The notes under the pieces are model-generated. The model did no database searches. It was not told where the DNA came from and saw only the letters and a program-made list of their open reading frames with translations. Positions 9,019 through 17,562 of a stretch of DNA of 64,000 nt are shown here, piece by piece. Both the position numbers and the translations under genes were made by a program. Positions within the stretch are counted from its first letter, which is position 1, and each line of letters starts with the position of its first letter. Source of the DNA: Bacteroidaceae bacterium (GTDB lineage Bacteria > Bacteroidota > Bacteroidia > Bacteroidales > Bacteroidaceae); assembly GCA_017936265.1 (NCBI GenBank), contig JAGBFX010000014.1, positions 1 through 64,000 on the forward strand, given 5' to 3'.

Positions 9019-9570
9019 ATGGCAACAAAAATCAGACTTCAGAGAAGAGGCCGTAAGCACTACGCATTCTACTCTATCGTGATTGCAGATTCGAGATCTC
9101 CACGTGATGGAAAGTTTACTGAGAAGCTCGGTACTTACAACCCTAACACTAACCCTGCAACTGTAGAGCTCAACTTCGAGCGCGCATTGTATTGGGTAAA
9201 CAACGGTGCTACTCCTACTGACACTGTTCGCGGTATCCTTTCTCGCGAGGGTGTGTACTTGATGAAGCACCTCCAGGGCGGTGTAAAGAAGGGCGCATTT
9301 GACGAGGCTGCTACTCAGGCTAAGTTCGAGGCTTGGAAGACAGCTAAGGTAAGTGCTCTCAACGGTATCAAGAGCGCTGAGGAGCAGGCTAAGCGTGACA
9401 GCAAGAAGGCACGTTTGGAGGCAGAGAAAGAGGTTAACGCAGCTATTGCAAAGAAGGTAGCAGACAAGAAGGCTGCCGAGGCTCTTGCAAAGGCTGAGGC
9501 AGAGGCAGCAGCTGCTGCTGAGGCAGAGGCACCTGCAGAGGAGGCTACAGAGGCTCCTGCAGAGGCTTAA
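9019..9570 (+). CDS. rpsP: 30S ribosomal protein S16
   Basis: The first 80 or so residues are a standard S16 core: [17 protein letters not shown] at the N-terminus, then [12 protein letters not shown] and KLGTYNP. S16 binds 16S rRNA and is needed for 30S assembly. The protein is 183 residues long, about twice the usual length. Residues from about 95 on form a charged helix, followed by an Ala/Glu/Pro-rich tail (roughly 150-183) built from GCN and GAG codons. Extended S16 proteins are known in Bacteroidetes. The gene is monocistronic, with its own promoter at 8950 and a terminator at 9606-9638. Start choice is clear because the S16 N-terminus begins directly at this ATG. Confidence 0.97.
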   Translation: MATKIRLQRRGRKHYAFYSIVIADSRSPRDGKFTEKLGTYNPNTNPATVELNFERALYWVNNGATPTDTVRGILSREGVYLMKHLQGGVKKGAFDEAATQAKFEAWKTAKVSALNGIKSAEEQAKRDSKKARLEAEKEVNAAIAKKVADKKAAEALAKAEAEAAAAAEAEAPAEEATEAPAEA

Positions 9571-9605
9571 TTTGCGAGACACTTTCTTGCAGTAATGCTC
9601 AAGAT

Positions 9606-9638
9606 AATCCCGTCATCCGAAAGGTTGGCGGGATTTTT
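9606..9638 (+). terminator. rpsP intrinsic terminator
   Basis: A hairpin with arms AATCCCG-CA and TG-CGGGATT is followed by a T-rich run. It lies 36 bp after the rpsP stop codon and contains the stop codon of the convergent ogt gene, so the two genes share this boundary. Confidence 0.75.
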
Positions 9639-10089
9639 GTTTTTCAAGATTCAACAGGAATTCCTTCCTCTCAATTCCGACTGCGAAGCCTGTCATCTTG
9701 CCGCCACTGCCCACTACCCTGTGACAAGGCACCGCAAGCAGCAACCGATTGCGGTTACATGCCATACCTACTGCGCGTGCGGCTTTGGGAGCACCTATGC
9801 GCTTCGCAATACCGCCATATGTGGCTACACCGCCGTATGGGATACGCCTCAGCTCTTCCCACACTCTCAACTGGAATGGCGTGCCGTTCATCCGTATCGG
9901 GAAACTGAACTCTTCAATCTTGCCCGCGAAGTACATGGCCAGTTCATCTTTGACCTGTTGCCCGAATTCATCCGTCGGCAGTTCTTCGCAGATGCTACCA
10001 TCGGCAACGGCAATGGATGTAACACAGCGTTCTTCAACGGTTATGCACAGCATGCCTATCGGCGAGTCAATATTGAATGTTCCTTTCAT
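9613..10089 (-). CDS. ogt: Methylated-DNA--protein-cysteine methyltransferase
   Basis: A 158-residue suicide repair enzyme that transfers alkyl groups from O6-alkylguanine (and O4-alkylthymine) to its own cysteine. The active-site motif PCHRV is at residues 121-125, with the acceptor Cys at 122. The DNA-binding helix-turn-helix region precedes it (VATYGGIAKRIG, 88-99, and the arginine-finger-containing RAVG at 105-108). The N-terminal domain is short, as in Ogt/AGT proteins without the Ada regulatory domain. The gene stands alone and is convergent with rpsP, its final codons lying inside the rpsP terminator stem. Confidence 0.95.
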   Translation of the reverse strand: MKGTFNIDSPIGMLCITVEERCVTSIAVADGSICEELPTDEFGQQVKDELAMYFAGKIEEFSFPIRMNGTPFQLRVWEELRRIPYGGVATYGGIAKRIGAPKAARAVGMACNRNRLLLAVPCHRVVGSGGKMTGFAVGIERKEFLLNLEKQKSRQPFG

Positions 10090-10168
10090 GATGCTTGCTC
10101 TTTGCTGTCGCTAATATAGCTGTTTTGCGGCAAACATTCCTTATATTCCGTTTTTTTAGCAAGGCATG

Positions 10169-10200
10169 TTTTGCCAATAGCAATAATTGAACTATTTTTG
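10169..10200 (+). promoter_or_regulatory. Promoter of S41/PDZ lipoprotein gene
   Basis: TTTTG at 10169-10173 and TATTTTTG at 10193-10200 are separated by 19 bp, a close match to the Bacteroidetes -33/-7 promoter. The -7 element lies 28 bp before the start codon. Confidence 0.7.
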
Positions 10201-10228
10201 TTTGTAACAATACGAAAATTTTCCCAAA

Positions 10229-11464
10229 ATGCGAATTTATAGGACATATACCCTGCTCCTTATGCTTGTGGCTACGTTTGTGGCAGTATCGTGCGGCGAG
10301 GACAGGACACATGAATTCTTTGAGAAGACCGAGGAGAACCAATGGACCTACTCGATGATGAAGGATGTCTATCTGTGGGCCGATGAGATAAAGCAACCCG
10401 AGCGTTCACAATTTTTCAATACAACGTCGAAGTTCTTCTCCTCGCTGTTGCACAAGAATGACAACTCATCCTATTTTACCGATTCCGTATCGACAGGTTC
10501 CTACGGGTTGACATTCTCGCTCATGCGTGACCCGCTCGGTGTCAAGGCAAGCCGTTACTATGCATTGGTGCTTTATGTCAAGCCCGGTTCTCCCGCCGAG
10601 ACAGCCGGTATCGAGCGCGGTGAATGGATATCTACTGTCAACGGCAGTACAATGAACTCGGCGAGCGGCAAGCTCCTGCAGTCGGGCGAGGCTACTGAGT
10701 TAACCACAAGCTACATTGACTACGATGATGAGAACGGGAGTCACTATTGGGTTGATGGCGACACCATTCAGCTGTCTGCATCACGTCTCTTCAACAGCCG
10801 GGCGATATACCTCGATACTATATATAATGTACGCGACAGCAAAATAGCATATATTGTGTGCGACAATCTTAACGGAGCCTCTTTCGCCGATGGGATGCAG
10901 GAGGCGTTGCTCGGTTTTGCTACTGCTGATGTGACCGATGTCGTTGTCGACCTGCGTTACTGCAACGAAGGTACATTGGAGAATGCGAATGCCATGGCGA
11001 GTGCTCTTGTTCCCTCTTCGCTTGTCGGGACTCCTTTTGTTACCCTTAAAGGCAAGGATGGGGATTCAATATCTCATTACACAGAACAACCTGTAAACCT
11101 AAGTGACAAGAGGCTGTTCTTCATCACAGGCCGCAATACCAAGGGAGCTGCCGAAATGCTCGTGGCATCGGTAAACGCTTCGCGAGGAATGCATGATGTC
11201 ATTGTCATGGGTGCGCAAAGTGCAGGTGCGAATGTGCATACAGAGCGATACGATTCGCCATACGGTTTTTCTATCAACCCTGCCGTAGCGCTCATCTGTT
11301 CTTCCGATGGCGAGGAACTTCCACGCACAGGAATAGCTCTTGACTACCCTATTGATGAGCTTAAGGAGAAAGAGCGTCTGCACAAACTCGGCAGCGAACA
11401 GGAATATATTCTACGTAATATCGAGTATCTTATCGTTAACGGCTCTCTTCCCGATGATATTTAA
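10229..11464 (+). CDS. S41-like/PDZ lipoprotein, degenerate active site
   Basis: A 411-residue lipoprotein. The signal peptide ends in the lipobox VAVSC (lipidated Cys 22). A short N-terminal helical domain is followed by a PDZ domain (about 90-160, with the PGSPAETAGIERGEW binding loop at 119-133) and an S41 (C-terminal processing peptidase) fold, recognisable from DLRYCNEG at 241-248. The catalytic residues appear lost: where the family has a TASASE-type serine loop this protein has NTKGAAE (303-309), and where the family has G..T.GK it has GAQSAGAN (328-335), so Gly and Ala replace the Ser and Lys. It probably binds rather than cleaves peptides, in the periplasm or on the outer-membrane inner face. 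It is flanked by its own promoter and terminator. Confidence 0.8.
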   Translation: MRIYRTYTLLLMLVATFVAVSCGEDRTHEFFEKTEENQWTYSMMKDVYLWADEIKQPERSQFFNTTSKFFSSLLHKNDNSSYFTDSVSTGSYGLTFSLMRDPLGVKASRYYALVLYVKPGSPAETAGIERGEWISTVNGSTMNSASGKLLQSGEATELTTSYIDYDDENGSHYWVDGDTIQLSASRLFNSRAIYLDTIYNVRDSKIAYIVCDNLNGASFADGMQEALLGFATADVTDVVVDLRYCNEGTLENANAMASALVPSSLVGTPFVTLKGKDGDSISHYTEQPVNLSDKRLFFITGRNTKGAAEMLVASVNASRGMHDVIVMGAQSAGANVHTERYDSPYGFSINPAVALICSSDGEELPRTGIALDYPIDELKEKERLHKLGSEQEYILRNIEYLIVNGSLPDDI

Positions 11465-11485
11465 GATAGTTTCCTTAAATAATTG

Positions 11486-11533
11486 AAAGACATCCTTCCA
11501 TTGTGACTAACGATGAAAGGATGTCTTTTTTTT
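11486..11533 (+). terminator. Terminator after S41-like gene
   Basis: Arms AAAGACATCCTT and AAGGATGTCTTT flank a loop of about 20 bases and are followed by T residues. It lies 22 bp after the stop codon. Confidence 0.8.
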
Positions 11534-11603
11534 ATCCCTGCTTATCTGTGCCTATGCACCGGAATTCCTATTTCTGTATTATTATAAGAATATATTTTTT
11601 AGG

Positions 11604-11620
11604 AATTTAAACAGCTTCTA
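11604..11620. repeat. Solo arm of MITE-like repeat
   Basis: AATTTAAACAGCTTCTA matches the right terminal arm of the MITE-like element at 43280-43469. Here it stands alone, upstream of a lipoprotein gene. Confidence 0.5.
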
Positions 11621-11677
11621 AAACATACTGCCTTGTTGCTGTGTTATTTTAGCAAATAACCCCAAAATCCAATTAAG

Positions 11678-12154
11678 ATGAGAAAGATTCTTCTATTCAC
11701 AGCAACAGCAGCGACGCTGCTTATGTCATCGTGCAACTCATGCGGCGGGAGCGCTCCGCAAGGCGTTATTATCGAGACCGACAGCATCTACATGGTGGGC
11801 GATTCTGCCCTTGTCGATGAACAGACATTCGTTTTTGAAGGCACATCGCCCATGAACGGGAACGCCGTAGCCAACGTGTTGCTTGCCATCAGCACAGTAA
11901 ATCTGAACAGCGACGGTACCTACAGCATCACGACCGATTATGTCGATGAAGGGCTTGCTACACAGAATGACAATGGCGAGGCGGTAATCATCACAGGCAA
12001 TGACAGTACTATGACCGTCATAGAGCTTGTGTCGGCAAACATGGGACCGACAATCAGTTTCATGATGCAACAGGACAGCTCGTTGGTTAAGATGGACAAA
12101 AACGGTAAGCCCGCAAGTAAGAACCCTGCGCACAAGCTTAATCTGAAGAAGTAA
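11678..12154 (+). CDS. Small lipoprotein, possibly NlpE-like
   Basis: A 158-residue lipoprotein with signal peptide and lipobox LMSSC (Cys 19). After a Cys-rich start (CNSCGG), the body has a beta-rich pattern: FVFEGTSPMN, then LNSDGTYSI, resembling the small beta-barrel of NlpE-like proteins, which begins with a Y-x-G-T-x-P turn and a DGTY strand. The CxxC copper/redox motif of classical NlpE is not present after this turn. It is the first of three closely spaced envelope genes (gaps of 21 and 43 bp), so an operon with the DUF4136 lipoprotein and the beta-barrel protein is likely. A TATTTTAG sequence at 11645-11652 could be the -7 element. Function is unknown; the NlpE resemblance is inference. 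Confidence 0.7.
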   Translation: MRKILLFTATAATLLMSSCNSCGGSAPQGVIIETDSIYMVGDSALVDEQTFVFEGTSPMNGNAVANVLLAISTVNLNSDGTYSITTDYVDEGLATQNDNGEAVIITGNDSTMTVIELVSANMGPTISFMMQQDSSLVKMDKNGKPASKNPAHKLNLKK

Positions 12155-12175
12155 TTAACCCTAAATTTATATCTT

Positions 12176-12796
12176 ATGAGAAAACTGACATTCATCATGT
12201 TTGCTGCAGTGTGTGCTGTTCTTGCTTCGTGCCAGAAAGACCCCGACACTGACAAGCTGGACAACCATTATCTTGTCTACACCAATTACGACAGCAATAC
12301 CGACTTCAAATCTATTGAGAGTTTCTATGTCATTGACAGTATCCTGATTATAGGCAACAGCGAGAAACCTGCCTATTGGAACAACAGCAACTCGCAGAAG
12401 ATTGTGAACGCCTACAATGACAAGCTCGAAGGGTGTGGTTACATCATGGTGCCTACTGCCGATGAAGCCGATGTAATACTGCAGCTGAGCTACATCAACA
12501 ACACCTATTATTTCTCCTCGTTCGGCCCCGGCCCATGGTGGAGCAGTTATCCCGGTTACTGGAACTGGGGAGGTTGGGGGTGGTACTACCCTTACACCTT
12601 CAACTACAGCTACAGCACCGGTTCCATCATTGCGGAACTTGTCAACACCAATGCGCCCAATCCGCAGAACGACAAGCTGACGGTCATCTGGAACTCCTAC
12701 ATCTGCGGACTGCTCAACGGCAACAACCTGAGCCTCTCGCGCACGATGGACGCAATAAACCAGGCCTTTGTGCAGTCGCCCTACCTTGGGAAATAG
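12176..12796 (+). CDS. DUF4136-like lipoprotein
   Basis: A 206-residue lipoprotein with lipobox VLASC (Cys 19). The Y-x-x-Y-D start of the mature domain, the segment GYIMVPTADEADVILQLSY, and an aromatic Gly/Trp/Tyr-rich loop at about 118-145 match the DUF4136 family of envelope lipoproteins. The aromatic loop contains eight Trp residues and is probably surface-exposed or membrane-facing. The segment IIAELVNT followed by KLTVIWNS also fits the family, whose members often describe an enzyme-less beta-sandwich. It is the middle gene of the 11678-13460 operon. The function of DUF4136 proteins is not established. Confidence 0.75.
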   Translation: MRKLTFIMFAAVCAVLASCQKDPDTDKLDNHYLVYTNYDSNTDFKSIESFYVIDSILIIGNSEKPAYWNNSNSQKIVNAYNDKLEGCGYIMVPTADEADVILQLSYINNTYYFSSFGPGPWWSSYPGYWNWGGWGWYYPYTFNYSYSTGSIIAELVNTNAPNPQNDKLTVIWNSYICGLLNGNNLSLSRTMDAINQAFVQSPYLGK

Positions 12797-12839
12797 GAGT
12801 ATATGCCTGAATAGTGTTAATCTCTAAAAACAATCATTT

Positions 12840-13460
12840 ATGAAGACTATAAGCAAATTATTCTGCATTGCGCTGTTTGCCTGTGTATTGGCAGTGCCCT
12901 CGAGGGGCAAGGCGCAGATATCGCTTGACAGTTATTACAACATTGACTGGCAGTTCAACATACCGCTTGGAAACGATTTCTCCAATGGTGCGAGCGGATG
13001 GGGCATGAACTTTGAAGGCGGTTACTACGTTACTCCGCAGATTGCGGTCGGTGCCTTCCTTAATTTCCACACCAATAACGAGTACTTCTCCCGTAGGACG
13101 CTGGAGTTGAGCAACACCCTATCGATGAACAGTTCGCAGCAGCATCAGATGTTTACACTTCCTTTCGGTGCACTTGTGCGTTACAGGTTCATAGAGGCTG
13201 ACCTCCAGCCTTATGTGGGAATGAAACTCGGTGCATGCTATTCCGAGTTCAACAACTACTATTACATATTCATGAGCAGTCAGGACCGATGGGGGTTCTA
13301 CATGTCGCCCGAGGTGGGATTCAACTGGTACCCATGGGCCAACAGCATAGGATTCCACTTTGCGTTGTACTACAGTTTTGCCACGAACAAGTGTAATCTG
13401 ATGACCTATAAACAGGATATACTCAATTCTATCGGATTCAGATTAGGACTTGCATTCTGA
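12840..13460 (+). CDS. Outer-membrane beta-barrel protein
   Basis: A 206-residue protein with a signal peptide cleaved around KAQ (residue 26). The mature part alternates aromatic and polar residues in strands ending in aromatic-x-F patterns (for example GGYYVTPQIAVGAFLNF, ALVRYRF, LGACYSEF), and ends in GFRLGLAF, a C-terminal Phe signature of outer-membrane barrels. Size suggests eight strands, as in OmpW/OmpX-like small barrels. It closes the three-gene operon that starts with two lipoproteins, so the products may form a small outer-membrane assembly. The specific role is unknown. Confidence 0.8.
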   Translation: MKTISKLFCIALFACVLAVPSRGKAQISLDSYYNIDWQFNIPLGNDFSNGASGWGMNFEGGYYVTPQIAVGAFLNFHTNNEYFSRRTLELSNTLSMNSSQQHQMFTLPFGALVRYRFIEADLQPYVGMKLGACYSEFNNYYYIFMSSQDRWGFYMSPEVGFNWYPWANSIGFHFALYYSFATNKCNLMTYKQDILNSIGFRLGLAF

Positions 13461-13510
13461 GTACAAAAAACAGAGGTTCACTTCAAATAGTGAACCTCTG
13501 TTTTTTGTAC
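13461..13510. terminator. Bidirectional terminator
   Basis: A perfect 22-bp inverted repeat (starting GTACAAAAAACAGAGG) with a 6-base loop lies between two convergent genes. Its A- and T-rich flanks make it a terminator in both directions. Confidence 0.9.
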
Positions 13511-13523
13511 AAGTATTATTTCT

Positions 13524-16334
13524 TTACTCAGCAGGAGTCATACTTACTTCAATGAAGTTACCCTGGTCAAGGATGTATTTCGCAAGCTGACGGATATCCT
13601 CCACTGTGATGTTCTTTACAATATCCTCATAGTTGCTGTATGTATCCCTGTTCTCGAAGTAATAGGCATACAGCCAGTTCATCCATGCGCCGTTCTTCTT
13701 CTGGCTCTCCTCAAATGACTTGAGCATATAGCTGCGCACCTTCTCTACGTGCTCTGCGACCGGGCCCTGCTCTGCAATCTTCTCGAACTCGCGTACGATT
13801 ATTGCTGCAAGCTCCTCGCGACGCTCGGGCGCCATCTTGAAGTTGACCATGAGGGAATACTCTCCCTCGGGAAGCTCTGAGATTGAGCCGCGTACACCTA
13901 CACCGTATGTACCGCCCTCTTTCTCACGCACCTCCTCGGTGTAGACAATGTTGAGCACCTGGTTCAGGAAACTCATGATGAGCTTGTTCTTCTGCGAAGG
14001 CTCAATCTTACCGCTGTAGATGATGTTCTCGATACCTGTCGGGTTCTCCATCTTGTTCTTGAAGTTGTTGCGGTAAACGCCGGTGCGTGTCTCAACTGTA
14101 GTCTTCTCAATCTTCTCTACCCTGCCGTTGCATGGCAAAGCACCGATGTAGCGCTCGACAAGAGGCTTTATTGTCTCAAGGTCAACGTTACCTACAATGA
14201 AGAACATGTAGCCTGTTGCATCGCTTGTGCGGTCCTTGTACATCTCGAGCACACGGTCATAGTCCACCTTGTCAACATCGGCAGCAACGAAAGGTCTTAC
14301 ACGCGGGTGGTTGCCGTACATGGCCACGACCATGGTATCGCTGAGCGCTGTGTTGGGGTTAAGGTTTCTGTCCTTGAGGCTGTTGCGCATGCGGGTGGTA
14401 TATGACTCGAAAGCCTTCTCATCTTTGCGTGGCGATGTGTACTTCAAATACATGAGCTGGAACATCTCCTCGGCATCCTTGGGCGAGCATCCTGCGCTGA
14501 TTACGTCGTAGAACGAACCGCTGCCTACGTTTGCCGAAGCAGTGCTGCCGCTCATCTTCTTGCTGAGCTGGTTTGCGTCGAATGCACCGTAGCCGCCTAT
14601 TGATGAGAGCGCCGAGAGCATGCCGATGTTCTCCTTCTCGCTGTCGGGGTAACGGTTTGTACCGCCTACCTTGTAACCGCTGAGGTTGATTCTGTCGGCC
14701 TGGAAGTCTGTTGGCTTAAGCACAACCTTTATGCCGTTTGAGAGAGTCCAGATTGTTGAACCCCACTTGCCCTCCTCGCTCTTCACGACCTTGCCGCCTT
14801 GAGGAATTTTCTCGAGAAGAGGCGCATCAACGGCATTATCCTCGTATGGAGTGATTCTTGCGTTACCGACCATCTTGAGGAGCATCTCGAGGTCGTTCTT
14901 GCCGGGGTATACCATGCCTTCACGCTCCGGAGCAAATGAGACAGCCACGCGGTTGTCCTCGCGGTGCAGAGAAGGTATTACCTCATTGATTTCATCGAGT
15001 GTGAGTGAATTGATAATATCAATCGATAGCTGGTACTCCATCTCGGGAGCCATCATGTCAATCTCATCGAGGAAGTGACGCACACAGTTCTCAACATAGT
15101 AGTCGTTGGTGCGCTTGTCACGCTCGGCATACCATGATTCCATTCTTGCGAGCATGCTCTCCTTCATGCGGTTTAATTCGGGCTCGGTAAAACCGAAACG
15201 GCGTGCACGTTCAACCTCGGTGAATACCATGGGAATTGCCTCGAGCACCTGCTCGGGCTTGCATTGCACCATTATGGTAAACGCTTTCTTTGTCTCTGTC
15301 ACGCCGAAACCACTGTAGCCTACTCCGGCACGCATATATGGCGGGTTCTCCTTGCTCATGATTTCAGAGAAACGGCTATTGAGCAATGAGATGGCAACAG
15401 AGCGCTTTGTGTTGTCGCGGATATACTCCTTTGTGTTGCGCTGGTCGCGTGACGGGACATCGTGCTTGTACATGAACTGCAATATGTAGTTCTGCTGCTC
15501 CTTGTCAATCTGCTGCGAGAAAATCATCTCCTTGTTGTCCTCTACAGGGTAGTATATGCGCTCGGCGGGGTTCTTTGCCTTCTTTATTTTCTTGAATATC
15601 TTCTTGATTTTCTTTTCCACATCATCAACGTCAATGTCGCCGACAATTATAATACCCTGCAGGTCGGGGCGGTACCACTTCTCATAGTAGTCGCGCAGAG
15701 CCTGATGCGGGAAGTTGTCGACAACCTCCATTGTACCTATCGGAAGGCGTTTGCCGTAGCGGCTGCCCGGGAAGATGTCAGCAAGCATGCGTTCCTGCAT
15801 ACGCATCATCGCAGTGTTGCGACCGCGCCACTCCTCATGGATTACACCACGCTCCTTGTCAATCTCTTCGCCTGCGAGTGTAAGGCCGTCGGCCCAGTCA
15901 CGGAGAATCCAGAGACATGAGTCAATGGCACCCTCAACATCTACTGGTACATTGTTGATGTTGTACACAGTCTCATCGATTGAGGTGTATGCATTGAGGT
16001 CGGCTCCGAACTTCACGCCAATGCTTTCAAGATAGTTGATGAGTGACTTGCCGGGGAAATGGTCGGTTCCATTGAAGCACATGTGCTCAAGGAAATGTGC
16101 CAGACCGCGCTGGTTCTCCTCTTCCTGTATTGAACCCACTTTCTGTGCGATGTAGAAGTTCACAAGATTCTCAGGGTTCTCGTTGTGACGGATGTAATAG
16201 GTGAGTCCGTTCTTCAGCTTGCCTATCCTTATCGAAGGGTCGACAGGAAGCTGCTCACCTTTCTGTTGTGCAATGGAGGGCAATGCTATGAGCAGAGCCG
16301 CCACCAGCAGCAATAGTGAATTGATTTTTCTCAT
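13524..16334 (-). CDS. Secreted M16 family zinc metallopeptidase
   Basis: A 936-residue protease with a signal peptide (hydrophobic 6-22, ending IAQQ). The inverted zinc motif HFLEH is at residues 80-84, and the downstream glutamate lies in the ERGVIHEEW region. Two M16 domain pairs are present: the N-terminal active half and a C-terminal half without a zinc site (YKVGGTNRYPDS near 560, and EVREKEGGTYGVGV, carrying the R/Y substrate-binding residues). Bacteroidetes M16 proteins of this size are periplasmic and resemble pitrilysin-like peptidases that degrade peptides in an enclosed chamber. The gene has its own upstream promoter region containing an 85-bp tandem repeat and shares a bidirectional terminator with the outer-membrane protein gene. 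Confidence 0.94.
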   Translation of the reverse strand: MRKINSLLLLVAALLIALPSIAQQKGEQLPVDPSIRIGKLKNGLTYYIRHNENPENLVNFYIAQKVGSIQEEENQRGLAHFLEHMCFNGTDHFPGKSLINYLESIGVKFGADLNAYTSIDETVYNINNVPVDVEGAIDSCLWILRDWADGLTLAGEEIDKERGVIHEEWRGRNTAMMRMQERMLADIFPGSRYGKRLPIGTMEVVDNFPHQALRDYYEKWYRPDLQGIIIVGDIDVDDVEKKIKKIFKKIKKAKNPAERIYYPVEDNKEMIFSQQIDKEQQNYILQFMYKHDVPSRDQRNTKEYIRDNTKRSVAISLLNSRFSEIMSKENPPYMRAGVGYSGFGVTETKKAFTIMVQCKPEQVLEAIPMVFTEVERARRFGFTEPELNRMKESMLARMESWYAERDKRTNDYYVENCVRHFLDEIDMMAPEMEYQLSIDIINSLTLDEINEVIPSLHREDNRVAVSFAPEREGMVYPGKNDLEMLLKMVGNARITPYEDNAVDAPLLEKIPQGGKVVKSEEGKWGSTIWTLSNGIKVVLKPTDFQADRINLSGYKVGGTNRYPDSEKENIGMLSALSSIGGYGAFDANQLSKKMSGSTASANVGSGSFYDVISAGCSPKDAEEMFQLMYLKYTSPRKDEKAFESYTTRMRNSLKDRNLNPNTALSDTMVVAMYGNHPRVRPFVAADVDKVDYDRVLEMYKDRTSDATGYMFFIVGNVDLETIKPLVERYIGALPCNGRVEKIEKTTVETRTGVYRNNFKNKMENPTGIENIIYSGKIEPSQKNKLIMSFLNQVLNIVYTEEVREKEGGTYGVGVRGSISELPEGEYSLMVNFKMAPERREELAAIIVREFEKIAEQGPVAEHVEKVRSYMLKSFEESQKKNGAWMNWLYAYYFENRDTYSNYEDIVKNITVEDIRQLAKYILDQGNFIEVSMTPAE

Positions 16335-16436
16335 ATGGTTAAAATTTAGTAAGATTGTTTCTCTTTATCGTTATGGTATATTACAATGTTTGTGCGTGCG
16401 ACCTTTGCACGGAGTGCAAAGATACTATAAAGATAT

Positions 16437-16606
16437 GAACAAACGAGCGAGAAACATGAAGTTTACTTCAATGTTTTTTACAGCGAGTGCAGTATATCTT
16501 CGCAGTTTACTGCAAAGAATTGAACAAACGAGCGAGAAACATGAAGTTTACTTCAATGTTTTTTACAGCGAGTGCAGTATATCTTCACAGTTTACTGTAA
16601 AGAATT
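16437..16606. repeat. 85-bp tandem duplication with hairpins
   Basis: Two copies (16437-16521 and 16522-16606) are almost identical. Each contains the inverted repeat GAAGT-TT-ACTTC, extended by AAACAT and ATGTTT, and a second palindrome: GCAGT-TT-ACTGC in copy 1 and ACAGT-TT-ACTGT in copy 2. The G-to-A and C-to-T differences between copies are compensatory. The second palindrome is related to the shared promoter element at 37107-37131 and 52136-52160. Confidence 0.85.
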
Positions 16607-16616
16607 GAAAAAACAG

Positions 16617-16655
16617 ACTTGTTGCGGGTACATATGGGTAGTATCCGCAACAAGT
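16617..16655 (-). terminator. Terminator of zinc-ribbon gene
   Basis: The arms ACTTGTTGCGG and CCGCAACAAGT form a strong stem; on the minus strand it is followed by CTGTTTTTTC. It lies 31 bp after the stop codon of the zinc-ribbon gene. Confidence 0.8.
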
Positions 16656-16685
16656 GACCAAAAACTTGAATTGTCTGTATTGGGG

Positions 16686-17384
16686 TTATTTCATATCTTC
16701 TCTCTTTATTATGAACGGTGCCGTCTCTCCCTGAATGGCAAGCAGCCTTGTCCTGTCAAGAGTCTCGAGGTCTTCCTCTTTTATTCTGTTGTAATTGTCG
16801 GCAGCATATTCAAGGCACTTCCTGAACATTCCTGCCTGACGGTAGAGGTCGGCAATGAGTATTTCCGGTATCCTGCAAAACTCTGTAAGGAACAGCACTG
16901 CCTCTGTAAACATTCTCGACTGCTCATATGTCGCCTTCTTCTCCTCTTCAGCCTGCGACGCGCGACGGTAGGTGTCGTTGTACTGCTGGACATACTGCAT
17001 GAAAAGAAATGACATGACCTCTGGCGGCAGCGATTCCATGAACTCCCTATCGGAACAGACGGCAGCGTATTCTTCAATATCCACCCGGCCGTCATCCAGC
17101 GGCTCGCTGCCGAAGCCGCGTTCCGCTTCATTGATATCCACGAAATAGTAGTTGCCGCAGTGCGGACATCGCTGCATGTATGATATCTGCCAGTCATTGC
17201 ATGCCTCTATCCTGCCGTCCGACCAGTATGTACACATATTACCGGTGTATGGCATCTTCCTCACACGTTTCTCGTTTTTGCAATGCCCGCATACAAAGAT
17301 ATAGTACTCGCTGTTGCCGCCGTAGTTGTAATGGGGGAACATCCTCCTCCGTTTTTCGTGTTGCTCGCTTACGTAGAAATCCAT
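16686..17384 (-). CDS. Zinc-ribbon protein of unknown function
   Basis: About 232 residues from the start at MDFYVSEQ; the ATG 39 bp upstream would add a hydrophobic stretch that looks spurious. Near the N-terminus a CGHC pair (residues 33-36) and a CPHC pair about 45 residues later form a zinc ribbon, with two more cysteines (MC and EAC) between them. The rest is helical and Glu/Arg-rich (for example SQAEEEKKATYEQSRM), with a TPR-like C-terminal half (EILIADLYRQAGMFRKCLEYA). Such DUF2225-like layouts, a zinc ribbon followed by helical repeats, occur in proteins of unknown function. No signal peptide, so probably cytoplasmic. It is a single gene with a strong terminator at 16617-16655. Confidence 0.75.
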   Translation of the reverse strand: MDFYVSEQHEKRRRMFPHYNYGGNSEYYIFVCGHCKNEKRVRKMPYTGNMCTYWSDGRIEACNDWQISYMQRCPHCGNYYFVDINEAERGFGSEPLDDGRVDIEEYAAVCSDREFMESLPPEVMSFLFMQYVQQYNDTYRRASQAEEEKKATYEQSRMFTEAVLFLTEFCRIPEILIADLYRQAGMFRKCLEYAADNYNRIKEEDLETLDRTRLLAIQGETAPFIIKREDMK

Positions 17385-17534
17385 AATGCACAAATAAAAA
17401 ATGTGCAGTAAATATAATATCATAAAAAAACGGAAGTCAATACTTCATGGCGAAATTAACATCTATTTAACATTTAAAGATGCAGTTGATTGTCCAAACG
17501 GAATACTTGATTATGCATTGAACGTTTTTTTCAC

Positions 17535-17542
17535 TATCTTCG
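17535..17542 (+). promoter_or_regulatory. -7 element of threonine-aldolase-like gene
   Basis: TATCTTCG lies 20 bp before the chosen start at 17563. A TTG at 17518-17520 gives near-ideal -33 spacing. The same TATCTTCG form precedes lepA, ettA and the M3 peptidase gene. Confidence 0.6.
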
Positions 17543-17562
17543 CAAAAAGAAAAGATATTATT

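Larger units (their letters stand above)
16335..16685. promoter_or_regulatory. M16 upstream region with repeat and terminator
   Basis: This 351-bp gap contains no gene. It holds a minus-strand -7 element TATCTTTG at 16417-16424 (about 80 bp before the M16 start), which overlaps a perfect palindrome CTTTGCAC/GTGCAAAG at 16403-16421. It also holds an 85-bp tandem duplication at 16437-16606 and the terminator of the zinc-ribbon gene at 16617-16655. Confidence 0.65.

Noticed and set aside
17401..17562. An upstream in-frame ATG extending the threonine-aldolase-like protein by 54 residues.
   Set aside because: The extension has no homology to the family, and a well-placed -7 element at 17535 lies inside it.
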